20,346 nucleotides of DNA, taken from an uncultured Acidimicrobiaceae bacterium (GTDB lineage: Bacteria; Actinomycetota; Acidimicrobiia; Acidimicrobiales; RAAP-2). The DNA lies in contig CALAYR010000093.1 of the NCBI GenBank assembly GCA_937894805.1, positions 1-20,346 on the forward strand, read 5' to 3'. The first letter of the stretch is position 1. Each line of letters starts with the position of its first letter. Below the pieces are notes generated by a model. The model saw only the letters and a program-made list of their open reading frames with translations, made no database searches and had not been told where the DNA came from. This document shows positions 8,062 through 15,700 of the stretch, one piece after another. The position numbers were made by a program, and so were the translations under genes.

Positions 8062-8801
8062 CCATCGCTCTCGCCGTTGACGTCGGCGCGACTGCGATCA
8101 AGTGGCAGCCTTTTAATGATGACGGTGAGGTGCGTTCAGCTCGACGCCGTCGAACTCCTTCGCCTTGTCACCCCGATGCGCTACTCGACATCATCGGGGA
8201 GCGAGCAAAGTTCCACCAGGCCACGTTCGTAGCGGTGGGCTTTCCCGGTGACGTCATTGATGGTGTCGTCACCGATCCCGCCAATCTCGCACGGGTAGCG
8301 GGACCCGGTTCGCCCGTTGATAGTGCCGTGGCCCAAGCGTGGGAGGCCTTTCCCCTGCGCGAAAGAATTGTGGAAAGCACAGGGGCTCGCTGCCTGGTGG
8401 TCAATGACGCCGTGGCGACGGCCGCCGGTTGCGACGTGCAACGGGGTCGTCATCTCGTCATCACGCTCGGAACGGGATTAGGCGTGGCGCTCGCCGCCGA
8501 CGGCATGCTCCTCAATATCGATGATGTGGGTGGACGCATGTTTGGCGAGTTGACATTTGATGAGACCGTGGGTGAAGCGTCCCGGGCCCAAGATCCAATC
8601 TTGTGGATTCAGAGTGTCGTTGCGACAATTGCGCATCTGCGCGAACAGTTCGATGTTGGAACTATTCATGTTGCGGGTGGCAACGCCAAGCGACTCTCAC
8701 CACAGGAGTTCGCGTGGCTGAACCTTCCTGTAATTATCGAGCGATCAATGCCCGCACTGGTAGGCCTTAATCGCCTCCGGTTGGCCTATCCCTCGGCGTA
8801 G
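8058..8801 (+). CDS. ROK-family sugar kinase, polyphosphate-glucokinase-like
   Basis: A 247-residue protein of the ROK (sugar kinase/ASKHA) fold. The phosphate-1 motif DVGATAIK lies at residues 8-15. The catalytic Asp is D117 in VVNDAVATAAG, the phosphate-2 motif is TLGTGLGVAL (about 136-145), and an adenosine-type loop AGGNAK is at 206-211. The usual ROK zinc-binding cysteine cluster is absent, and a short length without it is a feature of polyphosphate glucokinases, whose LNDA and FGTGIG motifs these segments resemble. It probably phosphorylates glucose or a related hexose; whether the donor is polyphosphate or ATP cannot be decided. The GTG start overlaps the P450 stop by four bases. It is the last gene of that unit, with a 77-base gap afterwards. 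Confidence 0.8.
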   Translation: MTIALAVDVGATAIKWQPFNDDGEVRSARRRRTPSPCHPDALLDIIGERAKFHQATFVAVGFPGDVIDGVVTDPANLARVAGPGSPVDSAVAQAWEAFPLRERIVESTGARCLVVNDAVATAAGCDVQRGRHLVITLGTGLGVALAADGMLLNIDDVGGRMFGELTFDETVGEASRAQDPILWIQSVVATIAHLREQFDVGTIHVAGGNAKRLSPQEFAWLNLPVIIERSMPALVGLNRLRLAYPSA

Positions 8802-8844
8802 GGATACGTAGAGAGTTACGGCGCACGCAGATGCGTCGTTGGGG

Positions 8845-8863
8845 TTGTCGAGTAATTCGACAA
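8845..8863 (+). promoter_or_regulatory. Palindromic operator candidate before the Gfo/Idh pair
   Basis: TTGTCGA-GTAAT-TCGACAA is a perfect inverted repeat with 7-base arms and a 5-base spacer. It ends 15 bases before the chosen ATG at 8879 and just before TACACT (8865-8870), a plausible -10. A dimeric repressor bound here would cover the promoter. The form resembles operators of GntR- or LacI-type sugar regulators, but no regulator gene is next to it. Confidence 0.55.
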
Positions 8864-8878
8864 ATACACTCCTTCTCT

Positions 8879-9907
8879 ATGGAAACCACCACAATTCGCG
8901 TCGGCCTGCTTGCATACGGAGCCATTGGACATGAGCACAACCAAGCAGTCCAAAACACCGTCGGACTCGAACTGTTGGCGGTCTGCGACACCAATCCCGA
9001 GCGTGTCCAAGCGGCACTAGAGCTGGCCCCTGAAGCGACGGCCTTCAGCGACGCCACAGCAATGTTGGACTCGGGACTTCTTGACCTCGTGGTTATCTCC
9101 ACCCCACCCAACAGCCACTACCAGTGGGCCAAGGAGTCGCTGCTGCGAGGCATTCACGTCGTCCTCGAAAAGCCCATGGCGTTGACTGCTGATCAGTGTG
9201 ATGAGTTAATCCTGCTGGCGTCGGAAAAGGGTCTCATGCTGGTGGTGTACCAGAACCGCCGATTTGACGACGACTTTGTCACCATGCGCGAAATCATTCG
9301 CTCCGGTGAAATCGGTGAGGTCTATCACTACGACAGTTTTGTTGGCGGGTACTCACGGCCTTGCGACTACTGGCACTCTGATGTTGAGGTTTCGGGTGGT
9401 GCCATTTTTGACTGGGGTAGTCACTTCATCGACCAGATTTTGAACATCATTCCCGATGACGTGGCCCACGTCAGTGGTCAGAACCACAAGCGGGTGTGGA
9501 ACCACGTCACCAATGCGGACCACGCACACGTCACCGTGACCTTTACGTCGGGCAAGCAAGCCACCTTCGTTCACTCTGATCTTGCGGCGGCTCGCAAGCC
9601 CAAGTTCTACGTGCTGGGCACCGAAGGTGCCATCATCGGTGATTGGGACCCCGCGGGCGAACCGGCCGTCGCCGACCTGCCCGCGATTTTGACTGTGCAT
9701 CACGTTGACGGAACGTCACGTGTTGCGCCGTCGCGACCATTGGAGCCTCATACCTTCCACTGCTCCATTGTTGAGTACATCAACAACGGAACACCGATGG
9801 AGATAAACGCCATCCAGTCGCGCAATGTTGTGGCCATCATGCAAGCGGCCGAGCAGTCGGCCGTGCAAAACGCCACGCCAGTTGCGCCAGTACTTCGCCG
9901 GTCGTAG
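8879..9907 (+). CDS. Gfo/Idh/MocA-family NAD(P)-dependent oxidoreductase
   Basis: A 342-residue sugar/inositol dehydrogenase-type protein. The Rossmann strand and dinucleotide loop are at residues 6-17 (IRVGLLAYGAIG, with A-x-G-x-x-G in place of the commoner GxGxxG). The STPPNSHYQWA helix follows at about 74-84. The family signature EKP is at 97-99 with the catalytic Lys98. The C-terminal domain motif GGAIFDWGSHFIDQ (about 173-186) holds D178 and H182 at the usual catalytic positions. I chose the ATG at 8879 because the Rossmann strand starts immediately after it and the upstream extension would read through the palindrome. Three bases separate it from a second enzyme of the same family, and such pairs often act in sequence on one sugar or cyclitol. 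The substrate is unknown. Confidence 0.88.
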   Translation: METTTIRVGLLAYGAIGHEHNQAVQNTVGLELLAVCDTNPERVQAALELAPEATAFSDATAMLDSGLLDLVVISTPPNSHYQWAKESLLRGIHVVLEKPMALTADQCDELILLASEKGLMLVVYQNRRFDDDFVTMREIIRSGEIGEVYHYDSFVGGYSRPCDYWHSDVEVSGGAIFDWGSHFIDQILNIIPDDVAHVSGQNHKRVWNHVTNADHAHVTVTFTSGKQATFVHSDLAAARKPKFYVLGTEGAIIGDWDPAGEPAVADLPAILTVHHVDGTSRVAPSRPLEPHTFHCSIVEYINNGTPMEINAIQSRNVVAIMQAAEQSAVQNATPVAPVLRRS

Positions 9908-9910
9908 TCA

Positions 9911-10855
9911 GTGGCCATTAACTGGGGCTTCTTAGGTGCCGGCTTTGTAGCGAGTCGTGGTTTAGCTCCCGCCGTTCATGCGTCACGTGGAGCCAACCTC
10001 TATGCCGTGGCTAGCCGTGACGAGCAACGCTCAGCGACTCTTGAACCGGAACGAGTTCACGCTTCGTATGAGGAGTTGTTGGCTGACGAGCGTGTGGATG
10101 CCGTGTACATCAGCCTGTCCAACAGCCAACATCTGGAGTGGGTGACGAAGTCGCTCGAGGCTGGCAAGCACGTACTCTGCGAAAAGCCTCTCGGGCTCAA
10201 CGCGCTAGAAACAGCAGCGATGTTTGATGCGGCGTCGACTAATGGTCGCCTTCTCGTCGAAGCCGTGTGGGGCAGATGGCATCCGCGTTTCGCACGGATT
10301 GTTGAATTGGTTGCGAATGGTGACGTTGGAGACCTCGAACATGTGGAGACGGCATTCACATTCACGTCGGAGATGATCGACAACTATCGACTCCTGCCGG
10401 AGATGGGCGGCGGGGCACTACTGGATGTGGGCTGTTACCAGACCCACGCCTGGGTGGCGCTGACCGAAGGTGCCCCTGAGTTATCAATCACTGAACTGGA
10501 CCGCACGGTCGGTCCAACGGGCATTGATCTGACCACCGATGTCAGCGTGGTGATGAATAACAACATCACCGCACACGCGATTAGTTCGTTCGCCTTGCCG
10601 AGTCATCAACAGTTCGTGGTGCGAGGAACGCACGGTGAGATCAGTACTGCGGCGGGGGAGGCCTTCACAACGTGGAATGAAGCCAGCTCGCTACTCGTTA
10701 ATGGGGTGCTCGAAGAGTTTCCCGTCACCAACGCCTTCGTGGAGATGGTGGAGAACGTCAGTGGAGTTATTGACGGTGAGAGTGGATGGGTAGTTTCCGG
10801 TGCAGATTCAATCCGCGTGGCGGCCATTCTTGATTCCATCGCAAATCATCCGTAA
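9911..10855 (+). CDS. Gfo/Idh/MocA-family oxidoreductase, dihydrodiol-dehydrogenase-like
   Basis: A 314-residue member of the same superfamily as its upstream neighbour but clearly not a recent duplicate. The nucleotide loop is GFLGAGFVAS (residues 6-15), the EKP signature is at 91-93, and the catalytic region is GGGALLDVGCYQTH (about 167-179). The DVGCY form with a tyrosine rather than the DxGxH histidine is typical of the branch containing 1,5-anhydrofructose reductase, glucose-fructose oxidoreductase and dimeric dihydrodiol dehydrogenase. The GTG start lies three bases after the preceding stop, so the pair is an operon. A 6-bp hairpin follows at 10924. The substrate is probably a cyclic polyol or sugar; the sequence gives no more. 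Confidence 0.87.
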   Translation: MAINWGFLGAGFVASRGLAPAVHASRGANLYAVASRDEQRSATLEPERVHASYEELLADERVDAVYISLSNSQHLEWVTKSLEAGKHVLCEKPLGLNALETAAMFDAASTNGRLLVEAVWGRWHPRFARIVELVANGDVGDLEHVETAFTFTSEMIDNYRLLPEMGGGALLDVGCYQTHAWVALTEGAPELSITELDRTVGPTGIDLTTDVSVVMNNNITAHAISSFALPSHQQFVVRGTHGEISTAAGEAFTTWNEASSLLVNGVLEEFPVTNAFVEMVENVSGVIDGESGWVVSGADSIRVAAILDSIANHP

Positions 10856-10923
10856 CTTCTCGATGGTCGTTGCCCTGCCTGCGCCGCCCACCTAAGGATT
10901 CGGCGCCCACTCAAGAACGTTCC

Positions 10924-10941
10924 ACCCAGAGAAAACTGGGT
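10924..10941 (+). terminator. Hairpin after the Gfo/Idh operon
   Basis: ACCCAG-AGAAAA-CTGGGT is a perfect 6-bp stem with a 6-base loop, 69 bases after the second oxidoreductase and 46 bases before the tRNA. There is no T-tract, so termination here is only a candidate function. A TAACAT at 10965-10970 may be the -10 of the tRNA promoter. Confidence 0.4.
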
Positions 10942-10987
10942 AAATGGCGGCTCGGTGGCTCTGCTAACATTTCCTCCTTGCATCATT

Positions 10988-11064
10988 GCGGCTGTAGCTC
11001 AGCGGATTAGAGCATCGGTCTACGGAACCGAGGGTCGGGGGTTCGAATCCCTCCAGCCGCACCA
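10988..11064 (+). tRNA. tRNA-Arg (anticodon ACG)
   Basis: A complete cloverleaf can be drawn. The acceptor GCGGCTG (10988-10994) pairs with CAGCCGC (11054-11060). The D stem is GCTC/GAGC. The anticodon stem TCGGT/ACCGA closes the loop CTACGGA, with anticodon ACG at 11022-11024. The T stem GGGGG/CCCTC contains one G-U pair around the TTCGAAT loop. Discriminator A11061 is followed by an encoded CCA (11062-11064). ACG is the arginine tRNA whose A34 is normally deaminated to inosine by TadA to read CGU, CGC and CGA. Confidence 0.96.
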
Positions 11065-11128
11065 TTTCGCAAAACCAGAATTGAACGCAACAGGCGTGAA
11101 ATTTGGGAGTCAGGGCGTCCGGAATTGC

Positions 11129-11156
11129 TTGACATTCCAAGTTGCCCTTTTATAGT
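11129..11156 (+). promoter_or_regulatory. Strong sigma-70-type promoter of the terC leader
   Basis: A perfect -35 TTGACA (11129-11134) and a -10 TATAGT (11151-11156) are separated by 16 bases. This is the best consensus promoter in the window. The start point would fall at about 11162-11164, right at the beginning of the riboswitch, leaving about 240 bases of 5' leader before terC. Confidence 0.85.
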
Positions 11157-11164
11157 CTCTCCCT

Positions 11165-11255
11165 AAGAAGGGGAGTATCCCACGAGGCCCGTCGTCATCA
11201 CGGTGTTTTGCACCCGGCGCGGCCAGCTGTGTAGCTGCAGCGGAGAGACCTTCCG
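11165..11255 (+). ncRNA. yybP-ykoY manganese riboswitch
   Basis: The conserved pieces of this class are present in order. Stem P1 is GAAGG (11167-11171) with CCTTC (11249-11253). The L1 motif GGGGAGTA is at 11170-11177, the conserved GTCGTCA at 11191-11197, a variable GC-rich arm follows, and the closing GAGACCTT is at 11245-11252. The element starts at the predicted transcription start and precedes a TerC-family gene, the classic gene partner of this Mn2+-sensing RNA. By family knowledge, Mn2+ binding joins loops L1 and L3, stabilises P1 and turns the exporter on. Confidence 0.88.
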
Positions 11256-11269
11256 AGAATCAATGAAAC

Positions 11270-11286
11270 GTTCCGAGATCCGGAAC
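11270..11286 (+). other. Spacer hairpin between the riboswitch and the Shine-Dalgarno
   Basis: GTTCCG (11270-11275) pairs with CGGAAC (11281-11286) around the loop AGATC. TTCCGAGA occurs twice (11252-11259 and 11271-11278), so CGGAA could pair with either copy. That makes this hairpin part of the possible switching structure rather than a terminator; no T-tract follows. Confidence 0.5.
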
Positions 11287-11294
11287 CCGATTCA

Positions 11295-11302
11295 CGGAGG
11301 TC
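11295..11302 (+). promoter_or_regulatory. Shine-Dalgarno able to pair with the riboswitch P1 strand
   Basis: CGGAGGTC contains a strong GGAGG four bases before the ATG at 11306. It is complementary, with one bulged base, to GACCTTCCG at 11247-11255, the 3' strand of riboswitch stem P1. Formation of P1 (Mn bound) would therefore free this site, and loss of P1 would mask it. Confidence 0.6.
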
Positions 11303-11305
11303 ACC

Positions 11306-11392
11306 ATGTCCCGTATCAGCCCCCTACGCCAACTCTGGTTGGCGTTCCCACCTCAAGACTGTGATGGCATCGCTGTCGCGAGTGCCCACTGA
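11306..11392 (+). CDS. 28-residue leader ORF upstream of terC
   Basis: A short open frame, ATG to TGA, encoding 28 residues that begin MSRISPLRQLWLAFPP and end ASAH. It has the strongest Shine-Dalgarno in the leader (GGAGG, 11296-11300). It lies between the riboswitch and terC and is in the same frame as terC: after the TGA come three sense codons and then the GTG at 11402. I do not recognise the peptide. It may serve as a translational relay, with ribosomes loaded by the riboswitch-controlled site terminating 9 bases before the poorly preceded terC start and re-initiating. It could also be a chance ORF; only the strong ribosome site argues against that. Confidence 0.5.
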   Translation: MSRISPLRQLWLAFPPQDCDGIAVASAH

Positions 11393-11401
11393 TCGAGAGT
11401 T

Positions 11402-12370
11402 GTGACCACCATGCTGGCAAATACCGCGTCTTCTAATTTCGTCGACCTCGACATCTCTCTCACCGCTTGGCTGTGGCTCGCCGCAGTCATCGTGACGCTG
11501 TTGGCAATCGACCTCTATAGGAACCGAGATGCACGCGACCCCTCGCCTCGACAGGCCGCATTGGAGTCGATGGCCTGGGTGGCATGCGGTTTGGGCTTTT
11601 CGATTTTCATCGCGATTGCCTACGGTCAACAAGCCTTCGGTGAATACATCAGTGGCTACCTGATTGAAGAGTCGCTCAGTGTCGACAACGTCTTTGTCTG
11701 GTCGATGCTGTTCTCAGCCATGGCAATCCCATTGCGCTACCAACACCGAGTCTTGTTCTGGGGCATCGTCGGAGCCATCGTGATGCGCGCGGTCTTCATC
11801 GTGGTGGGAAGCGCGCTGCTCGGTCATTTCTGGTGGCTACTGATTGTCTTTGGTGTATTCCTGGTCTACACCGGTGTGCAAGTGTTCCGCCACCGTAGCG
11901 ACGAGGAAGAGCAGAGCGGGACCCCCGGAATGGAGCTCCTCAGCAAAGTTATGCCGATCAGTGAGCAGCTTGACGGGCAGAAGTTCTTCACTCGGTTGAA
12001 TGGTCGTCGAGCGGCCACTCCGTTGCTGGCGGCGTGTGTTGCCTTGTCGATAGCCGACGTGGTTTTCGCGGTGGACTCGGTGCCGGCAATCTTGGCTGTC
12101 TCGAAGGAGCCCTACATCGTGTTTGCGTCAAACGCTTTCGCGATTCTTGGACTACGCGCCATGTACTTCCTCCTAGCGAATGCGAAGGAGCGCTTCCATT
12201 TCCTCTCCCATGCCTTGGGCGGAATCCTCGTCTTCGTCGGCATCAAGATGACAATCTCACACTGGGTACATCTCAACACCTACTTTTCACTCATGATCAT
12301 CGTCGCCATGTTGGCGACGGCCATCACCTTGAGTTTGAGGCGGGAACGTTTGGGTCGTAATTCGATCTAG
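11402..12370 (+). CDS. TerC-family membrane protein, probable Mn2+ exporter
   Basis: A 322-residue polytopic membrane protein with about eight or nine hydrophobic segments. The two family signatures are EESLSVDNVFVW (D95, N96) and IADVVFAVDSVPA (D219, D225), acidic residues within membrane helices that are thought to bind the metal. A charged cytoplasmic loop at about 163-200 separates the two halves, as in other TerC/Alx proteins. GTG at 11402 is used here; ATG at 11411 is equally possible and neither has a good Shine-Dalgarno of its own, which fits translational coupling to the leader ORF. Members of this family export manganese, in part to supply secreted metalloenzymes. The manganese riboswitch upstream strongly supports that role. 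Confidence 0.92.
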   Translation: MTTMLANTASSNFVDLDISLTAWLWLAAVIVTLLAIDLYRNRDARDPSPRQAALESMAWVACGLGFSIFIAIAYGQQAFGEYISGYLIEESLSVDNVFVWSMLFSAMAIPLRYQHRVLFWGIVGAIVMRAVFIVVGSALLGHFWWLLIVFGVFLVYTGVQVFRHRSDEEEQSGTPGMELLSKVMPISEQLDGQKFFTRLNGRRAATPLLAACVALSIADVVFAVDSVPAILAVSKEPYIVFASNAFAILGLRAMYFLLANAKERFHFLSHALGGILVFVGIKMTISHWVHLNTYFSLMIIVAMLATAITLSLRRERLGRNSI

Positions 12371-12421
12371 TTGGTGAACTTGTCGAGTTGGCTAGTTGCC
12401 TAGCCCAAGTCAGCGAACAAC
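12370..12421. terminator. Imperfect long hairpin between convergent genes
   Basis: In the 57-base gap between terC and the minus-strand 98-residue gene, ACTTG (12378-12382) can pair with CAAGT (12406-12410) and GTTG (12370-12373) with CAAC (12418-12421). The inner TTGGCTA (12388-12394) can instead pair with TAGCCCAA (12401-12408), with one bulge. There is no T-tract. It is a plausible bidirectional stop for two converging transcripts. Confidence 0.35.
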
Positions 12422-12427
12422 CCAGTA

Positions 12428-12724
12428 TTAGCGATTTGTGATTCGTGCTGGGCTAGGGGGAACACGGCGGGCGTCACCGAACCGAATCTTGGCGTAGATG
12501 CGCCGAGCTGGACGGGACCATCGGAACGTCCGTGTGGCCAGAAGGTCAATCTGATTGGCACTTACTCGGGTTGGAATCATGGTGCGGGGTAGCGGTGCGT
12601 CGACCATCTCGACCATGCGGGCGTGTGATTCGCGAAGGGCTCGAGTGAGCTGAGCCACCTCGGCGTGTGCTTCATCAAGGGCACTTTGCAATTCGATAAT
12701 CAATGCATCGTTCCGGTCACTCAT
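12428..12724 (-). CDS. Small coiled-coil protein of unknown function
   Basis: A 98-residue protein. Residues about 7-42 (ELQSALDEAHAEVAQLTRAL and on) show a heptad pattern typical of a coiled coil. The rest is strongly basic and proline/arginine-rich, with no hydrophobic segment. The ATG is preceded by AGGGGA six bases upstream, overlapping the stop region of the large glycosyltransferase gene eight bases away, so it is the last gene of that operon. Small coiled-coil proteins next to large glycan-polymer enzymes can act as scaffolds or length controllers, but nothing here proves it. I do not recognise a family. Confidence 0.65.
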   Translation of the reverse strand: MSDRNDALIIELQSALDEAHAEVAQLTRALRESHARMVEMVDAPLPRTMIPTRVSANQIDLLATRTFRWSRPARRIYAKIRFGDARRVPPSPARITNR

Positions 12725-12732
12725 ATGTTCCC

Positions 12733-15700
12733 CTATTTGACTAACTCAATAAAGCGATCAACAGAGCGGTCGTAGGAAAAGTTCTCACGGAGATACTCCC
12801 GACCGACGGCCGCGCGCTCGAGTCGATTGCTGGCATTGAAGACATCGCGAAAGTTAGCAACTGCGTGCTCGTGGTTGGGCTCAGCCCACAGCGCATTCGC
12901 GGGGTAGGGGCGCGATCCATCGCCCACCCTGGTCATTTGATAGTCCGTGAGCCACGCACTTTCCGGGAGGAGAAAGTCCGTGGGTCCGGAGTAGTTGGTG
13001 GAAATCACCGGTGTGCCGGCTGCGACAGCGGTGGCGATATTTAACCCGAAGCCCTCAGAGCGGTGGAGAGAGACGAAGCAGTCGGCCTGAGCAATCTCGG
13101 CGGTGGCGATTGGCAAGCTTCTGATGGCGTCAATGATCTCAATGTCATCACGCCCACCTTTGGCCGCTACGAGCTGGGCGAAGTCTTCGGGATGACGATT
13201 CGAATTCATGGTGCGGATGACTAGTCGAGTTTCACCTTCGGTGGGGAAGGCGTCACGGTAGGCCGCGATGGCACCAAAGGGATTCTTGCGTTGAAAAATT
13301 GAGTTGGCGTCGTATGTGTAGAAGAAGGTGAAGCGTTCATCGAATCCAACGCTCCTTCGATCTGGCAAGTGGTCTTTTTGAACGAGTGGAATCTCCATGA
13401 TGGTCTTGTGTACCGGAATAGGCGAGACGGCCGCAATGGCCTGCTGCATGAAGGTCGACGCGGCCCAAATCTCGTCGAAGTATTGGAAGACTGGCGAATA
13501 TGTGCGAGGGAACTCTTCGAGTTCCCAAAACCACACTCCGATATTTCGCCGTCCTGGTTCGCGACGGATTCCGTGGCGCTGAATGACGGGAGTGACCGCA
13601 TCGGCGTTGACGGCAACAATGGAATTCGTGAAACGAAGATTGGTGTGGACGGGACTTTTGAACGAGCCTCGACCATTCGCCAGCTCTGCGGTTTCGCCGA
13701 CAAAGTGGAGCGGGAAGCCCGTTCCGAGAAGCGCAGAGGCGGTACGGCGACTGGCCTCTCCGAGACCAATTCCTGCGTGAAAGTAGCCGACCACGTTGAA
13801 TCCCCGAGGATTGAGGGCTACGGCCGTTTCGTCGAGCAGTTGTAATCCTTCTTCACAGAGCTGCTGAACATCCTTGGGAATCCAAGGGTTACCCTTCGCC
13901 CATTTAAGAAATCCCACTGCTCCACTTCCACAGGGCAGAACAAAGGTTGCTTGAAAATCCTGACGCTGTACCCACATGTCTCGCAATAACGTTGGAACCA
14001 GACGCCAGTGGGCTCCGAGAGTGATGGTGACCCACTCTTCGAAGGCGGCCGTCTCCTCGTGAGAAAAGGGATTCGGCGGTATGGCGTGTGGGGAACGTAA
14101 GACCGCCGATCGGTAGGCCTGACGAATCATGCGGTCGAGGGGCACCCCTCCTGCTGAGGTTCCCCAGCTGTAAGGCGTGGTCACTCGACTGCTGAACTCG
14201 TGGGCATTGAGATCATCAACGTAGTTGGCCACAATTTCAGGCAGTGCCGGATACTGGTGGACACTCACGCGAGGATTCTCACCCGCGTGGCGCGTCAACT
14301 TCAATGGCGTCCGAGGATCAAATCCGCTGAAGTGAAAGAAGTAGAGCGGTTCGCGGTTGATGAGGTACGAACCGGCAGTATCACTTTCAACAATTCGCTC
14401 ATGCAGATTCCAATACGCGACATTCAGTCCAGGTGAGTCGAGAATCGCCACATCAGTGAAAGCCGGTGCAAAGTCCACTAAACGTTGATCGGTGAAGAGA
14501 GCCGAATCAAGATCAACCACCGCATCGGTCAACAGACGCTCGCCCCACCAATTTAAGAACTCCCGCGCACGCGGAGTAACTCCAATGAATCCCAGGTTGT
14601 AGATACCCGCATGGCGAATGACGGCCTCACTGGGACCCATGGCGTCGCGGGGGTAGGCCGTTAGTGCGTGCGGCGTCAGTGCCACGGCGTGCTCGTCGAG
14701 GCTCCAGCGAACGGGAGAAAGTGGTGCGAATAGCCGGATGTCGGGATCGATATACCAAACTTGATCAAAGCCCTGGTCGAGTAATTGAGAGAGCAGCCAG
14801 GGTTTGAGAGCAGTGGCAAACTCGGTGACGTCGTACATCGCGGCCATTTTCGAGAGTTCGCCTTGTGGCAACCGGAGCTTGCCAACAGACATCCGTCCGT
14901 CGTTTCGTTCGAGTGATGGGTCATCGGCAATCAACGTGACCATGGAGGCTTCAGGGTGCCAGCGTTCCACTGACTCCTCGAGCCCCATGGCCTGCGCCAG
15001 ATAGTTACCCGCAACGATGGTGCAGATGGCGATACGGGGCGATTGGGCCGGTTGCGTGCCGAGAGCCAGCTGACGAATTTCCTCATATGTCTTACGCCGG
15101 AAAGAAGCGAGTTCGCGTAGGCGAGCTTGGTGCCGTACAGAGATTGCCTGGCTCGTTACGCGCCCGAGCGCAGCTGTCAAGCTGCCACTGGAAATGGGTG
15201 CTTCCACTACTTCGCCAGGCGTGGCACTGATAATCAGCGAGCCTTCGCCCTTGCGTCGGGTGTAGCTGTTTGAACTCACAAAGACGCACGGGCGTCCCGC
15301 GGCAGTGGCAAACACCACGGGGTGGTAGCGACTGGAAATCACTACGTGGGAATTTGAGACGATTCGGGCAATCCGTCGAGTGTCTGCTTGTTCAACGATG
15401 GATACCGAAACATTCGGAGCGATCTGCTTCGCGTATTCCACAATTTGCTGTGAGACCCACTCGTCGGAACCTTCGATATCGGCATGGAGTTTCCAAGTCT
15501 GAGGCAATACCTTCACATCAAAACCACCAATGCTGGCGTAGTCCAGTGCTTCATGCATCAACGTTTCGCAAGACGCGGGCTCGGCTCGCCAGAGATGCGT
15601 ATCTATAGAAAGTAGAACGTGCGGCTTGACGACTGGATCCACGCGCGTCACGCACAGCTCCAATGCGTCATCACCAGTCATGCGCAAAGTTGCATCTGGA

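Noticed and set aside
8879..10855. Sulfoquinovose breakdown by the Gfo/Idh/MocA pair, linked to sqdB
   Set aside because: The genes are more than 8 kb from sqdB with unrelated loci between, and no sulfosugar-specific partner gene is present; the link would be guesswork.
2078..11064. Integrative conjugative element ending at the tRNA-Arg
   Set aside because: There is no integrase, relaxase or excisionase, and no repeat of the tRNA 3' end was noticed elsewhere in the window; the genes between the T4SS-like operon and the tRNA look like ordinary metabolism.
10955..11155. 66-codon frame running through the tRNA
   Set aside because: It covers the tRNA-Arg and the terC promoter; not a protein gene.
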